A stretch of 64,000 nt of DNA, taken from positions 10,736,243 through 10,800,242 of the forward strand of contig CP093829.1 in NCBI GenBank assembly GCA_033063855.1. Direction: 5' to 3'. The notes below the pieces were generated by a model. The model was not told the DNA's origin and did no database searches. It was given only the letters and a program-made list of their open reading frames with translations. A program made the position numbers and the translations under genes. Each line of letters opens with the position of its first letter. Position 1 is the stretch's first letter. The DNA comes from Smittia aterrima (taxonomy: Eukaryota; Arthropoda; Insecta; Diptera; Chironomidae). Shown here piece after piece: positions 22,980 through 35,800 of the stretch.

Positions 22980-24554
22980 ATGTCGAAGTTAATATTGGCA
23001 ACTGCTGTCTGCAGTTTAGTGGGGTTTGTTAGCAGCAAAGTTCTGCTTGAAAAGTCTGCCGATTTTTTTGATAGATTATCACTCAATGATGATCCAGTTA
23101 TCGGAGTTTTATCTCTCGAACAATCCTACTACCTAGATGGAAAATTTCCTGGACAATTCGAGAGTTATATTGCAGCGTCCTACGTAAAGTTTGTTGAAGG
23201 TGGAGGAAGCCGTGTGGTTCCAATTTGGTGAGTCAACCTAAACTCGCTATATAAAATACTTTGACTTCAATGACTTTACAAATAACAAGCGTAAACGAAG
23301 AGAAAGATTGAAAAGATAACAAGCACTAGCGTGATTTTACTATGGGTGTACATCGATTTTCTTTGTAAAAGTAAACTTTCACCCGTTTTACGTAATATCA
23401 TCTGAAATCAACACCTTTGTTATGTGGGAAACTTGTATTAGCATTGATTAATTAGCGTGACTTTGTTTTCTTTCGAAGGATTGGAAAGCCACGTGAATAT
23501 TATGAAGACATAATGGCAAAGCTCAACGGGTAAGAAGGAAAATTGATGATTATACCAACTGGGAGTTAAATTTATTGCAATCAACTTTTTAAAAGAATTC
23601 TTTTGCCGGGAGGAGCAACTTGGTTTAATCAGTCTAATGGCTACGCCGAAGCTGGACGGCATATTTACGATATCGCAATCGAAATGAATGAGCGTGGGGA
23701 ATATTTTCCCTTGTGGGGAACTTGCCTCGGCTTCGAGCTTCTTACTTACTTGTCAAGTAATGGCAACGAACATCGAATTGACTGTTCATCATCGAACCAG
23801 GCACTCCCTCTTGTATTCAAGAGTGATTTTCAAACAAGCAGAATGTTCCGAAAGGCGCCTGCGAGAATTATTAGAATTCTCGAGACAGAGGCGGTTACAC
23901 CAAATTTTCATCAATATTGCGTCACTGAAAAGGTAAAATATTTTCAATAATTGGTCGTGTTGAGGTGTTATTTGTATTTTTTAGAATTTAACAGACTTTA
24001 ACCTCAGTCACGAGTGGCGTGTTATGTCCACAAATGCTGACTGGAATGGTTTAGAATTTATATCAACAATCGAGGTAAATCAACTTTTAATTTACCATAG
24101 TCAAGACGGAACAACGTTTCCAATTCTATTATAATTAAATTTCATTTCCATATGACCACAGTCGAGAAGATTTCCATTCTATGGAGTTCAATTTCATCCT
24201 GAGAAAACAATTTACGAATGGGTTCGCAACAAAAATATTTCTCACACACAAAACGCGATTGCTGCTGCTCAATATTTTGCTGAATTTTTTATAAACGAAG
24301 CAAGAAAGAGCAACAATCATTTCGAAAACTCAAAGATTGAGGACCAATATGTGATCTACAACTACATACCTACATTCTCAGGAGCAGTTGGATCAGCTTT
24401 TGAACAAGCTTACATGTTTCCAGCTGAAGTTGACTACATGACTCAGGAGATTTCAAAAAGTATTTATCAAAATTTAATTCACTCTTTTATTATCTGAAGT
24501 TTTGATGTTTGTTTATCTTTTCCAGCTGTTGTCGGCGACTTAGTTGAGTTCTAA
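22980..24554 (+). CDS. Ggh: Gamma-glutamyl hydrolase (folate conjugase)
   Basis: Peptidase C26 enzyme that trims poly-gamma-glutamate from folates in lysosomes or after secretion. Exons 22980-23227, 23479-23529, 23596-23932, 23985-24074, 24162-24459 and 24526-24554 join in phase to give 350 residues. Residues 1-19 are a signal peptide. Family motifs are DPVIGVLSLEQ, ASYVKFVEGGGSRVVPIW, LLPGGATWF, the nucleophile elbow WGTCLGFELL (Cys143) and YGVQFHPEK (His254 with the adjacent Glu). The C-terminal EFFINEARKSNNHF segment is also typical. The last exon codes only nine residues. It starts in the run of promoter-like sites at 22713-22772 and is followed by a gene-free stretch. No broken or missing catalytic residue is seen. 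Confidence 0.94.
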
Positions 24555-27500
24555 GATTTTTTTGTTGTCTCTAATTGAGAAGCAAGTACTAACTGATAAT
24601 AATTTATCGATTGATAACGAGCAATTAGACTTCAATTATTTCTTATCTTATCCATAGAGTTGAAGAAACTTGAATTTTTTTCAACTTCAAAATGAAATAA
24701 ATCAATAAAACTCGCTTTAAATTCTTTGAAATTAAATGATGAGAACGAAGCCAATGAAAAATCATGAAAGATTTATTGCGAACTTAATGTGGGATGCAAA
24801 TAATCTTCAGGATTTTCTGCTTCATTTTTCGTATTTACATTCCAGAATGAAAGGAGATGAAAACAAACTTGGGTCTTTTGAATTTTATTGAAGTTCATTC
24901 GTTCGAGGAAAGTTTGGATTAATCTCGATAAATTTCTCGTTTCGCATTATAGATTCGTTTTAAAACCCTGAAAAAACTTTGTCGTTCAGATTAAAAATTT
25001 CAAGTTTGCAAAAATAATTTTTCAATGCAAAAGCTTCTTCGTTAAAGTTTTTAACTTCGAATATGTATTTCTCCTGTTGCTACAATTATTCTCAATTGAT
25101 ATTATCATCAAAACCTTAAGAGCTTCCGGGGGTGATAATGAAGCATAATTGTGTTTGTTCATTTTTATGATACAGCAAACCAACTAAGATGCGAAACGTC
25201 CTTGCTTGTAAAGTTTTCATCTCTCATTTTTCTTCCTCGAGCTACAGAGAAAGTTGCCTTTGTTATCAAACACTTTTGTTCTACTTAGTTTTAGTCACCC
25301 CTCACCCTCGTGTTTTTTTCTCGACAATCATCTGAAAACAGAGTAGAAAATAGCCACAAGAAAGTTGAAGTATAGATCGTCTAGGGACTTTTCTTCTGCA
25401 GAAAGTCTTTTCTCTGAATAAACGCTATATCGACTGTTCCCATGAAAAATTCGACCAATCGAATAAAAACCCTTAAATGTTTTTTCATCTCTGAACATCA
25501 CTCGTATCATAAAAATTGAATGGAAAAGTGAGAGAAAAACGGGCGGAAAAGTTTTCTGCAGAATTCATCTAGTGATAGACAAGACTCATACAGAATAACA
25601 TGAGTGGTAAGGGGGCTTTTAATGTAATTTATCTTCTTCATCATTTGGAAAATCTCTCGATTCGGTCACTAATTCAATTTGATTTTCAAAGAGAAAACAA
25701 AAACTTTTCCACTTCTCATGTTTCTCGTTGCAAGTTCACTTATTTAATTAATTTTGAGCTGCTTATGTGGAACCATAATCCACTTTAATTCCCGGAATGA
25801 TTCACTGGATATACTCTTTGTGACCAAACATTTAACTTTTCCAATGTCGGCATTCTTTCATTTAGTATTTGTAGAACTTCCTTCGACTTAGTACACAAAA
25901 ATGGATTTATACTTTATCAACGAGAGAAAAAAAATTAAGTTTATACTCGAAAGTTGAAAACACGCAAACGTTGTGAATCTTAATATTCAACCGATCGATA
26001 TGACTCGAGTCTAGTGAAGGAAACCGTTGTTTAGTTTATGGATTTTTTCGGATTAAGCCTTCTTTCATTGAAAGTTAATCCCCGAAAATTCATAACGTTG
26101 TCTGAAGAAGTTACATAGGATTCTTAAATTTTGGTTTATTTGCAATCTGAATATTAGATACTCAGATCGCAAAAGCTTGATTTAATATTTTTAAAGTTCA
26201 TTTTACGACAAAAACTGCTTTCAGAATATTGTGATGATGATGAGATCACAACAAAACTACATAAAAGCAAACTTATCCTAATAATAATCATAAATATGAA
26301 TGGACTCCGACTCTCTTCTCGCAATTTAATATTCATTTGTAAACATCAGCAGAAAAACTTGATGAAGTTGATTTTTTACGAACTCCTAGAGTCTTATTAA
26401 TCTGCGTAGCAGTTTTGCTTTGTTCAATTTGTATAACAAAAAGGAATTGAGAACTATAAAATAAGAAACAATTGTTTCTCACATTTAATTTCAAGGGCTT
26501 AAAATTTTGTCCCACATAATTTAATTTTCGTTATCAATATTTACCGTCGCTTTGACAAAACTGACAAAAATGTTCTTGCAAAAGGTTTTCTGTTTCCCAG
26601 CAATCAATTTGCTCGAAAATATACTCTGGCATCATTTGCTAAAGCGTGGATGGGGAAAACTATTTAATTACACAATAAAGTTTTATGATTCTTATTTATG
26701 AGGATTACATGACGAGAGAATAGAGAGATTCGAGAACTAGGATTTAGTGGTAAGTCTCTTTAATTTCTCGCCGTGTGGTTGTTCGAGCATGGATAATTGA
26801 AATTTAATCTCTCTATTTTTGCGCGATGGTGAAAGTTTTTCATTCAATATTCTCCAATTTTTGTCATCATGCCTGTGTAAGGAAAGAAAACTAAAAGCCG
26901 AAGAGAATGAATAAAACTCATAGTGTAAGCCGCTTCTGCAGACATCTGGTTCATTGTCTGCTCTGGTAAATCAATTAAGTCTCTTCTACATTCTCGACAA
27001 ATCCTTTCGAAAGGGAAAAGAATAGAGATGAAGATTGTTCGAAAGAGGATTTTAATTAACTTTTGCACAAAGCTTTTCAGAGTTATGATGAGTTGACTCA
27101 TTGCAATTCAAGTCGGCGAAAGCAGTAAAGTTTATTAAAATCTTTGATGTGTCATCTGAATATGTAAAATGATTTTCAGGTTTGACATATTTTAAAATAA
27201 GTTTTTGCTTGGGTTTTTGTAAGTTGAAAGAAAATTTACTACTTGTCGCTTCAAAATTTGAGCACAAGCCCCTCGATGTTTTCAATTTTCCCTACCATGT
27301 TTTCCGTTGTCAACTAGTTTATGGGGAAAATAAGAAAAGACACCATCACAACTTTTGACTTACAGGCAAAAATATATTTCACTCATCTCCCACTCAACTT
27401 GCCAGGGAAATCCAATATATTTCCCATTTTATTGTGCGAACTCTCGATGAGGAAATTTTTCCTTTCATTCCTCTGTGATCTAGGAAACAGCCTCCGGGAA

Positions 27501-28421
27501 ATTCAATTTCGGTTGCATTCTTCCTTTGCAACATGACAGGCTGATGAAGTTCATTTAATGGAGAAAACTTGGAATTCTTCGCAAAAGTTTCCCTTGATGC
27601 TTCAACCAGAAATGTTCCGTCAAACCCATTCATCGTTTTTATAAAAAAAAAATCTTCAACTTTCAGGAAGAATCATTAAAACTACTGGCAAACAACCATT
27701 ACAAAGTGTGCACTTAGAGAACTCCACGTCGATGTCAGGGATGGTGAAAGGCAAATTTCTTTTGTTCTTTTCTTTTGTCAAAGCTCAATAAAAAATGAAC
27801 AACACGATTTGAAACTTATTCCGCATCCATGGCTCTTTTCTGTTTCTGTGATTTTTCTTCTTAAAGTGCTCGAATAAGCTTAAATGATGAGCTATAGTTT
27901 GATTTCTTAGGAATTGAAGACTTCCAGTAAACATCTAGTAAACAATTTAAATTTAGTAAAGTTAAAAAAAAAGTGTTAAATTAAATAAAAAAAATTATTT
28001 GGTACGGTCGGAAACTCGATAAGAACTTAAATTACTTATTCGACTGCGCAATTTGTGCTTTCTTGTGCTGAGCAACCACATAGCGACGTTTCCAACAGGT
28101 AATTTGCATTGATTTCGAATTTCAATCCATTTGCAAATCTAGACAAGGAAAACTCCCCTTTCTGTGAGAAAATTCTTGCGAAAAATGTGGAAGGATATAA
28201 TCTTGTCGAGTGGAAAAACGCGCAGATGAAAATGAAGAAACAAATTCTTTCGAATCTAATGAATTACTTAAAGCTTTTTGCCTAAACAAAAATAGGTATT
28301 TTTCTTGATTTTTTTTTTAAAAAAATATGTAAGTCAAGGCAAAGCATGTTTCTATTCAAGTTCAAATTAAAATAAATAATTTAGGTCGCGACACTTCCTT
28401 AAATAGTTGACTGCAATTCTT
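24555..28421. other. 3.9 kb gap with no gene recognised
   Basis: AT-rich intergenic sequence with only short chance-like open frames on both strands (for example 26844-27101 and 27394-27633). No splice-linked coding series, tRNA or clear repeat family was found by eye. Confidence 0.4.
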
Positions 28422-28540
28422 TTATCAGTATGTACTCTTTAGTAAGATAAAGTAAATTTCCTTGTGTTTGTCTTATCAGTCATGTTCTCCCTAATTGACA
28501 AATTTCGATGAACTTTTCATTTCTATTTTTAGTATAAAAG
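28422..28540 (+). promoter_or_regulatory. CUB gene promoter: GATA sites and TATA box
   Basis: TATAAAAG lies at 28533-28540, about 90 bases before the CUB protein start codon. Upstream are three GATA-type sites: TTATCA at 28422, AGATAA at 28444 and CTTATCAG at 28472. This cluster is common in front of insect gut genes. Gut expression is inference. Confidence 0.5.
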
Positions 28541-28630
28541 CCGAGTGAATCGAGGTTCGTTCATTCATTGTGAAGTTTATCAAATAATCAACATAGTCGT
28601 GAAAAGTTTTCGATTGGCAAGGAAGAGAAA

Positions 28631-29985
28631 ATGTTGGGAAACTATTTTAGTTCATTCATTCTCATTGTTGGCTTAGCAAACTCAATTGAGAGTCAACAAG
28701 TTCGTCCGCTGCCAAGTATAACAAAGCTTCAAAAACTTTCTGGCACACCGTAATGAAATTTTCGTTCGATTTAATTGCAGACCCAATAATTAACATTCAA
28801 TGCGGCCAATTAAGTATTCTTCGAACGACAGGCTTAATACCAACTTCAGGAAATCAGCAGCTTCCAACAACGTGCACTTATCGAATTAATGTGCTTAGCG
28901 GTTTGATTTGTCAGATGCGATTAGATTTAGTTCAGCTCTCGCTATCGCCACCAACTATTGACCCAAATATCCCTTACATGAGATGCAATGATGATTATTT
29001 GCAAGTGGGCAACATCACACTGTGCGGAGAGAATAGTGGACAGCATAGTAAGATTTGAGAAAACATTGAATGGAACTTAAAATCTAATTTAAAAATAGTT
29101 TACATACCAGTTAATCCACGAAATGGAGAACGACAAATTACAGTCACTATCAGCACACGAAATAGTTTCTCTCGACCAAACTGGTCAATTGCGGTTCATC
29201 AATTAGAATGCCCTTTTGGTCAGTCTAGATCGTTGAGCGTCCCTGAAGTGAAAACTAATAACATTGAAAATATCCGATCACCAAGGACTTTGATCTCTGA
29301 CTGGTTAGCACCTGCTGGCTGTCTTCAATATTTTCCTCAACCTACAGGACAAATTGAAAGTAAGAATAAACTTATTTCCTATTTTATTTAATATTAACTA
29401 TTTTAATAATTTTAAATTAATCAAGTCTTGAATATATTTAGAAATACCCTTTTTTTAATACTTTTAATCTTTTCCTGTAGGTTTTAATTTCAATAATGGA
29501 GCTGGTTAGTATATTTTTCCCTAAAACTTAAGCTAAATTTAAATCAACTTTAATTTTTGACAATGCTAGGACCTTACATTGGGGGAATGAATTACGCAAT
29601 CTGCTTCCGACGTACTCGTTCGAATCGTTCAGTGAGGTAAATAAAAAAACATTTGGTTTTATGGCATGATAATAATTTTCTCCTCGAAAGACTTATTCCC
29701 ACGTTTTTCCGTCTGAATTCGGGAAATCCTAGTAATGAAGGCTTCAACGATGATTGTCTTGACCAGATTCAAACGCCTCAGAGATCGGAAGATTTTCTTT
29801 TCATCCCAAATGCTGAAACAAATGATTCACCTCCAACGAGGGCCAGACTTTTTTGCGGTCAGAGCATTATTAGAAAAATAGTCACGAGCTCACCACCCGG
29901 CCCATTCACTTTGACATTTAATTCTGATCAGGTTTATGCACCAGCAGAGGAGATTGGTTTTCGAATGCAATACGAAATTGTTTGA
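28631..29985 (+). CDS. Secreted CUB-domain protein of the insect CUB family
   Basis: Exons 28631-28715, 28781-29047, 29099-29359, 29481-29504, 29570-29636 and 29691-29985 join in phase to give 332 residues. A signal peptide covers about residues 1-20. The middle (from INIQCG to VHQLEC) and the C-terminal half each resemble a CUB sandwich. LAPAGCLQYFPQPTGQIESFNFNNG followed by GPYIGGMNYAICFRR marks a large insect-specific CUB family that I know only as uncharacterised secreted proteins. Exon 4 is a 24-base microexon coding FNFNNGA. The donor after exon 1 (GTATAA) was chosen because it is the only one that restores the frame. The splice before RLIPTFF (29691) is the least secure. No catalytic domain is seen. 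Confidence 0.82.
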
Positions 29986-31886
29986 ACATGTCAGCAACGG
30001 AGTTTTATTACCTTTTGCAGTCTAAAAAAACAAAGTATAAAGCAAACTGATTTCAAATTAAATGGCTTTTGTAACAAACAAAGAGATTTGAATTGCATTT
30101 CTTGAAAAAAAATTTATTTTCAGCATATTGTTTAATGAAAACCTGTAAAAACAAAAGAACATGTATTCCTCGCATAGAAGTTCATCCCTGCGCTTCATAG
30201 TAAATTGAATTGAAACAATGAAATGATTTCATTGTAATCTCGTTTTATTAAAGCAAGATTAAATTAATTTAAATAAACGTTTTATTTCTCGCGCAAAACG
30301 GCAGCATTCATTTGTTAAGTAATTAAATTTCTTTCCTTCCGAAATCATTCAAACTTTTCCAATTTACCAAACGGTATGAAAGGATTGTCGGGAAAGGAAA
30401 TTTTGTGAATTGAAACTGGGAAACAAATTATTAAAATAGAAATCTGAAGAAAACACATCAACAAACTTTATAATTGCTTTTTGATGAGGTTTTTGAGAAG
30501 TTTCTTCAATTGGTAACGATAAAAAATTTCTTAAGCTACGAAAGCTTCAAATATTGAATCAGGATCACCAGAGGAAGCTTCTGTCAAATTCCATGAATAA
30601 TCTTTTTCCATAATAAGAAACAAATCTGTTTATGAAATTTTAATTAACTTCGCTAGCGGAAATGAAAGCAAAACGATGATGATTTGAGGTTTGCCAAGAT
30701 TTGATGTTTTTTTTGGGTGTGTTGCAAAAGGCGATGAAGAGAATATCGATTTTCACTTACGCGCGTTCATGAAATTAATTGTTGTTTCACATTATCTGTT
30801 CAAATCAAAACCCATCGTTTCTATTTCTGTCTCTGTTTTGAATCGTCGAAAGCTTTAGATAATCCAAGAGGGATCATGATTTCGCAATTTATTATTCTGC
30901 TCATGTGGAAACTACTTTGAGTGTTGATATTTGCACCCGTCTCGCACAATTGAACGTAAAATCTATGTTCGCTATAATGCCATTGTTTTGTTTTCCTCTT
31001 TCTCATGAAGGTGACTGAAAAAATAGCAACTGAAAATATTTTTCCCATGTTTTTTGCTGTTGTTTCTTCGAACGCTTGTGGAATATTTAATGGTGATTTA
31101 TTCTGTAAATAAAGTTCACTCGTATAGCTTTGAATGATGTTCAAGCAGGAAAGTCTTTCTACTTAGCACCTTCTGATGAGATTTAAATTCACCTCGATTC
31201 GAAATGCGTATAGCAAAAAGGAATTTGAGAAACGAGTGCTGACCCAATTTGATGCGAGTCTCAAAAAATTTGATTTATTTTCACGAGATTTCTCCTTGTT
31301 GTTTCAAAATGTCGTTTGATCCAGGTTTTCTGCCATAAATCAATATTTTCAGACTCAATGTCATTCAGCTATGACGCATTTATCGATTTTTGTACCCTCA
31401 GCTCTCAAAGTTCGTTTTTTTTTTACAAAATATTTTCTCAGAATTGTAGACAGAAATTCCGAATCATCACAAAATCTTCATGACGCCAATTAACAAGAAA
31501 AATTCTCTGATCTTGAATTAAAAAACAAATTGTGTGATTGTTTAATTTCTTCATTGAGATCATACAGTAAGAATCACTCATACATTATTATTACTCTGTT
31601 TTATTCAGTTTAAAACAGATAAGCATTCATTGATGAATATTTTTCTTCGAATCGAGATGAATCTTCATCTTTCAGAGAGGGACAAAGGGCCGATTCTTAA
31701 TACACTCTCTTGAGCTGATAACATGTTTAAAGTGAATCGTAGAACGTAAATAGAAACAACATATATGAACTCATACTCTGATCTCTTCCCTCATCACTTC
31801 TCATTTAATTTGAAGCATCAACAGAATTCCTCATTAGTATTTTTTTGTGAGTGGTTACGAGCAGTCCTAAGAATTTCCAGCTAATC
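29986..31886. other. 1.9 kb gap with no gene recognised
   Basis: Contains the CUB gene 3' untranslated region (AATAAA near 30272) and the upstream region of the EMI gene. The minus-strand open frame 30821-31144 has no recognisable feature and is probably chance. Confidence 0.45.
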
Positions 31887-32873
31887 ATGAAGAGAGTTAT
31901 TTTTCTGAGTTTTGCGTATTTTTGTGCAAGCGTCATGTGTCAAGAAAATTTTGACGCTGAAACCATCACAAGTCGTCCGACGATGTTAAGTATGTTGAGC
32001 AAATTCATTGAATACAATGGAACAATTGATGAAGTTATACAAGGTTCAATGACCGAGAATTATGGAGGCGTGTGGCTCAATGCAACGCAGAGACCGAGCG
32101 GAATCTGTGAAATAGAGGAGACTTACATCGAAGAAATTTCAATAACGGATAGAATCCCCTACCAAGTTGAAGTCGAAGTGTGGTGTTGGTCTATTAGATG
32201 TACAGAGCTCGAGACTCGTTATCGAGAAGACGTTCGAAAACAAAATGTAACGAAAACAAGGTTAGTTATTCAAATCAATAGTTTAGCTGAACTTGCAAAT
32301 AACTGATAACGAGTAACTCATTTTTCTAGAAAAATCCCTCAATGCTGCGAAAATTATGAACTAAATCCTGAAACAAATGAATGTCGACCTATTTGTGTGA
32401 TACCTTGTGAGAACTACGGCGTGTGTGTTGAGCCTTTCGTGTGCCGCTGTGACTACGGTTATGAAGGAAAACATTGTGAAATCGGTAAATGGAGCGTAAA
32501 ATTTAATGTTGATGGAAAAAGAGTCCTCACTTCAGTGATTTCATGAGATTTTCCTTCTGTTTCAACTTTATAAATAGATTCCCTACCGGAAGGTGTTTTA
32601 TCAGGTCCAAACGTTTGTGAGAGAGAGGAGAAACGAGAAGAAATTGTGAGGGTAATTGAGCAAGAGCTTGTCGAGACTTCGGTAAAAGAATGGTGTTGGC
32701 CAAAAATTCGCTGTACAAAGACAAAGATGGAAGAAATGCCAGTCGAGAAAGTTCAGAAAATGATTAAACCACATAGAATGCGCTATTGCTGTGATGGTTA
32801 TGCTCAGAACTTTATGGGAAATAGATGCTTCCCGGTTCAATACGAGAATGATCAACAGCAAATTATTCAATAA
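31887..32873 (+). CDS. Secreted EMI-EGF-EMI protein (nimrod-like modules)
   Basis: Exons 31887-32260, 32330-32484 and 32578-32873 join in phase to give 274 residues. Residues 1-18 are a signal peptide. Module 1 (from SGICEIEE to IPQCCENY) and module 2 (from NVCEREE to RYCCDGYA) share the pattern Cys, about 30 residues, WCW, IRCT, about 25 residues, CC and Tyr. This resembles the EMI domain ending in the CCxGY box known from nimrod-type proteins. Between them lies one EGF-like repeat (CVIPCENYGVCVEPFVCRCDYGYEGKHC). A nearby upstream in-frame GTG is ignored; the ATG at 31887 starts the signal peptide. Likely roles are matrix or immune recognition, which is inference. The family name is uncertain. 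Confidence 0.78.
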
Positions 32874-35800
32874 AGCAAGCAATTTCAGAAATATTTAAAG
32901 TAATTCAATAAAAAATATTTAAAATCTTAGAAATAAACTTTTAGAAATATTCCTTTCAAGTTTCAAGAAATCTCAGGTTCGTACTGAAATAATTTAGATG
33001 CTGAAGAAGACTGTAATTGACATTAAATGTTTTGCTTGTAAATAACATTATACAGAAACGATTACCTAACTCGATGGACAGCCTATGCTAATGCGATGAT
33101 TGTTTCTCGGATTTTTTCTTCTCCCTAAACATTTTTCTTATTTAATTTATTCCATGAGGGAATCCATTAGAAAATCCAAAAAAAGAAAACAAACATTTTG
33201 CTCTCGCTTCGATTTTGATAGTCGGAAGTTTTCACTTCTTGTCAAAACAAATCCAATAAATTTTATTTCTTCTGATTTGATTACTTGTTAAAGTAGATCT
33301 TCTTCGCCCTCATCGTCAAGCACACAATTTTGTTAAAAAAGTTTTCTGCCAAATCGTTTATAACGTGAATTTGGAGGAGGGGCGGAAAGAAATGTTATAA
33401 CTTTTTCTCCCTCTTTGCTATTTTCTTTTTTGTTTATTGATTTTCTCCTATTTCCATATAAATGCTTTGTTGAAGATAGCAAGAAGTCACAAAAAATAGT
33501 TTGAGAGATTTCTTTTTTCATGAAAAAGTCAATTTAGATTACTAGTCTTAATTAAAGCTGCTTTTATCCTTAACTTATTTACTAGAGATAGCGAAATCTT
33601 CTAATCATTATTATTTGATCCATAACAAGTTTTTAAATTTTCTCCCCTTCTTTGCCGAAATCATCGAATACAAGCAAAATATGAATCATTTCCGCACAAC
33701 GATTGCACGATAAATAAATGCGAATGATACGTAAAGCGAGCTCTGTTTTCCTGCTTTCGTACACTCAATACTTTTTTCATCAACAATCACCAGAGTGGCA
33801 CGAAAAAAGTCAGCAAAATCATTTCAGTAAATTTCCCGCTGATAGAATAATGAAAATAGAAAATATTCTTTCAGAATAACAACGGGGAAGACGAGAAAAT
33901 GAAGAGACTAGCATCATAGAAATTTAAATATGAATAGTTGCTGGTAGAATGCCGAAAATACTAAATTGTTTTATCATCTGGAAACTTCCTCCTCATAAAT
34001 ATGATAGCAAAATCAATAATAACATGAAATCAAGATGACAATAATCATAGATATAAATATTTTTATTACTGTTTCATGCAACGTTTGTTTTATGCATGGC
34101 TATTCTTATGAGTTTTATCCATGAATCACGAATTGTACTCAGATTTTATTTCTGTCTGGTTTCTGTTGGAAAAATTTTTTGTCTGTGATCATTCAAAATT
34201 TTGGTTTTCGATAAGTTAGGACTTTTGACACTGTGGTGTTTACTACATTAACTAGATTCAGGCGAAATCGACAACTTTTTACATAACTTTAAGGAAATAA
34301 CAAGCAAGGTTTTAATCTTGAAATTTTAACGCCAGCAAAGAATTCGTTGCCATTACAATTGATATTTTCATGAAAAACAATTTGCTGTTATTATAAAAAG
34401 GATGTTATTTAGAAGGTTAGAGTGTATTTTGAAATATTCTGAATTTTGCTTCTCTGAACCAAAAGGTGTGTTTAAGAGAATAAAACAAACTGATATTAGA
34501 GAAATATTCTCGTATTTAAAATGGGAAAGATGTGGTTGTTGCTCGTCAAGCCTTTTCGCTGAATTTCCTCCTGAAGGGGAACCTCTTGATGAGGAAAATA
34601 TATTACATTTGCCTCAGTACAAAACGTGGGAAAGCAATTACACTAAAGAGCTTTCTGTGAACAAGAGTCTCCTTAGAAACCAAATGATGATATCACTGAA
34701 ACCATTTTATCTGCTTACCAGCTGGAGAAATATGAAGTAACGGCTATAAAAACCATAAACATCAGTCGTGTTTCTTAGAGCGAGGGCGCCTTTCAATTCT
34801 AAAATTGACGAATTTAAGCATAGCAACCAGCTTTTTGTCGAAAAGTTAATTGCCAGTCAACGTCGTGTACCTGAAACTAAAGTAATTATTACAAATAAAC
34901 TTTCTATTGACTTTAAAAATTGATTCATAGATTTTTATAAAGAAATTCTTTCATTAAAGTTAAAACAAATGGATTTTTACAACACCAACATTAAATGAAT
35001 CCTGCTGCTGCTTTTCATTTCTGTAGAATTCAGCTCTGTAATAAAATGTGTGATAAAATAAGGAGGAGAGGCTTATGCTGCCCATATTTATTTAAATTTG
35101 GTTTTGTTGTGTCAACAGTGAAAGCTTTAAATAAATGTTGAATTTACCAATAAAAAGTTCAAAGTTGATAATTGAAAACAAGAAATTATCCTTTTCTGTA
35201 ATTTCATGTAATTTGCTTTCGCGATGTTTTATTTAAAAAAATGATATCACAAAGGGAAACTTGGGTGGATTTTAGGGTCTTAAATGAAAACCCTGATAAT
35301 AATGGCGAGAAGGGATTGCTGTAGAAGTGAAAACCCGAGAGAACGTCGAATCTTTTCGTCTGCTGCTAATACGAAGATGGAAGACAAGTTTAGGATCGCT
35401 CATAAAATTTTGGAAAAGAAAATGTTTTAGAAAAGTTCTTAAGCATGGCCTATACTCTAAAGAGATCAACCTTTGTATCATTTGGGAACTGTAAAGCCTG
35501 CTGACGCGATAAAAAAATATTCACCTTGAACTTTGACCATTTTTTTAAAAAATAATCTTTACAAAAATAATAGCATTCAACGGCGAAAATATTATCAACT
35601 AGGTTAGAATTGAGTTAGTAAGATAAAACTGTTCATGAAATTATTGAAATAGTTTGCTTGAATAAATAATAAGTGAAACTATTTCAAATTCGTCAACAAG
35701 TTTTGCTTCTTATTTGTCACTTTGAAAAACTACATAAAATATGTAGCATAAAGCATGAAACTCTAGACTAGTTTTTTCTTCAAACATGAACCCTCGACAC

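Noticed and set aside
30821..31144. 107-codon minus-strand open frame
   Set aside because: No recognisable motif and no neighbouring exons with matching phase.
34402..34740. 112-codon open frame on the plus strand
   Set aside because: No motif, no splice partners, and a TATA-like sequence lies only a few bases before the ATG, so the ATG would be upstream of any transcript start.
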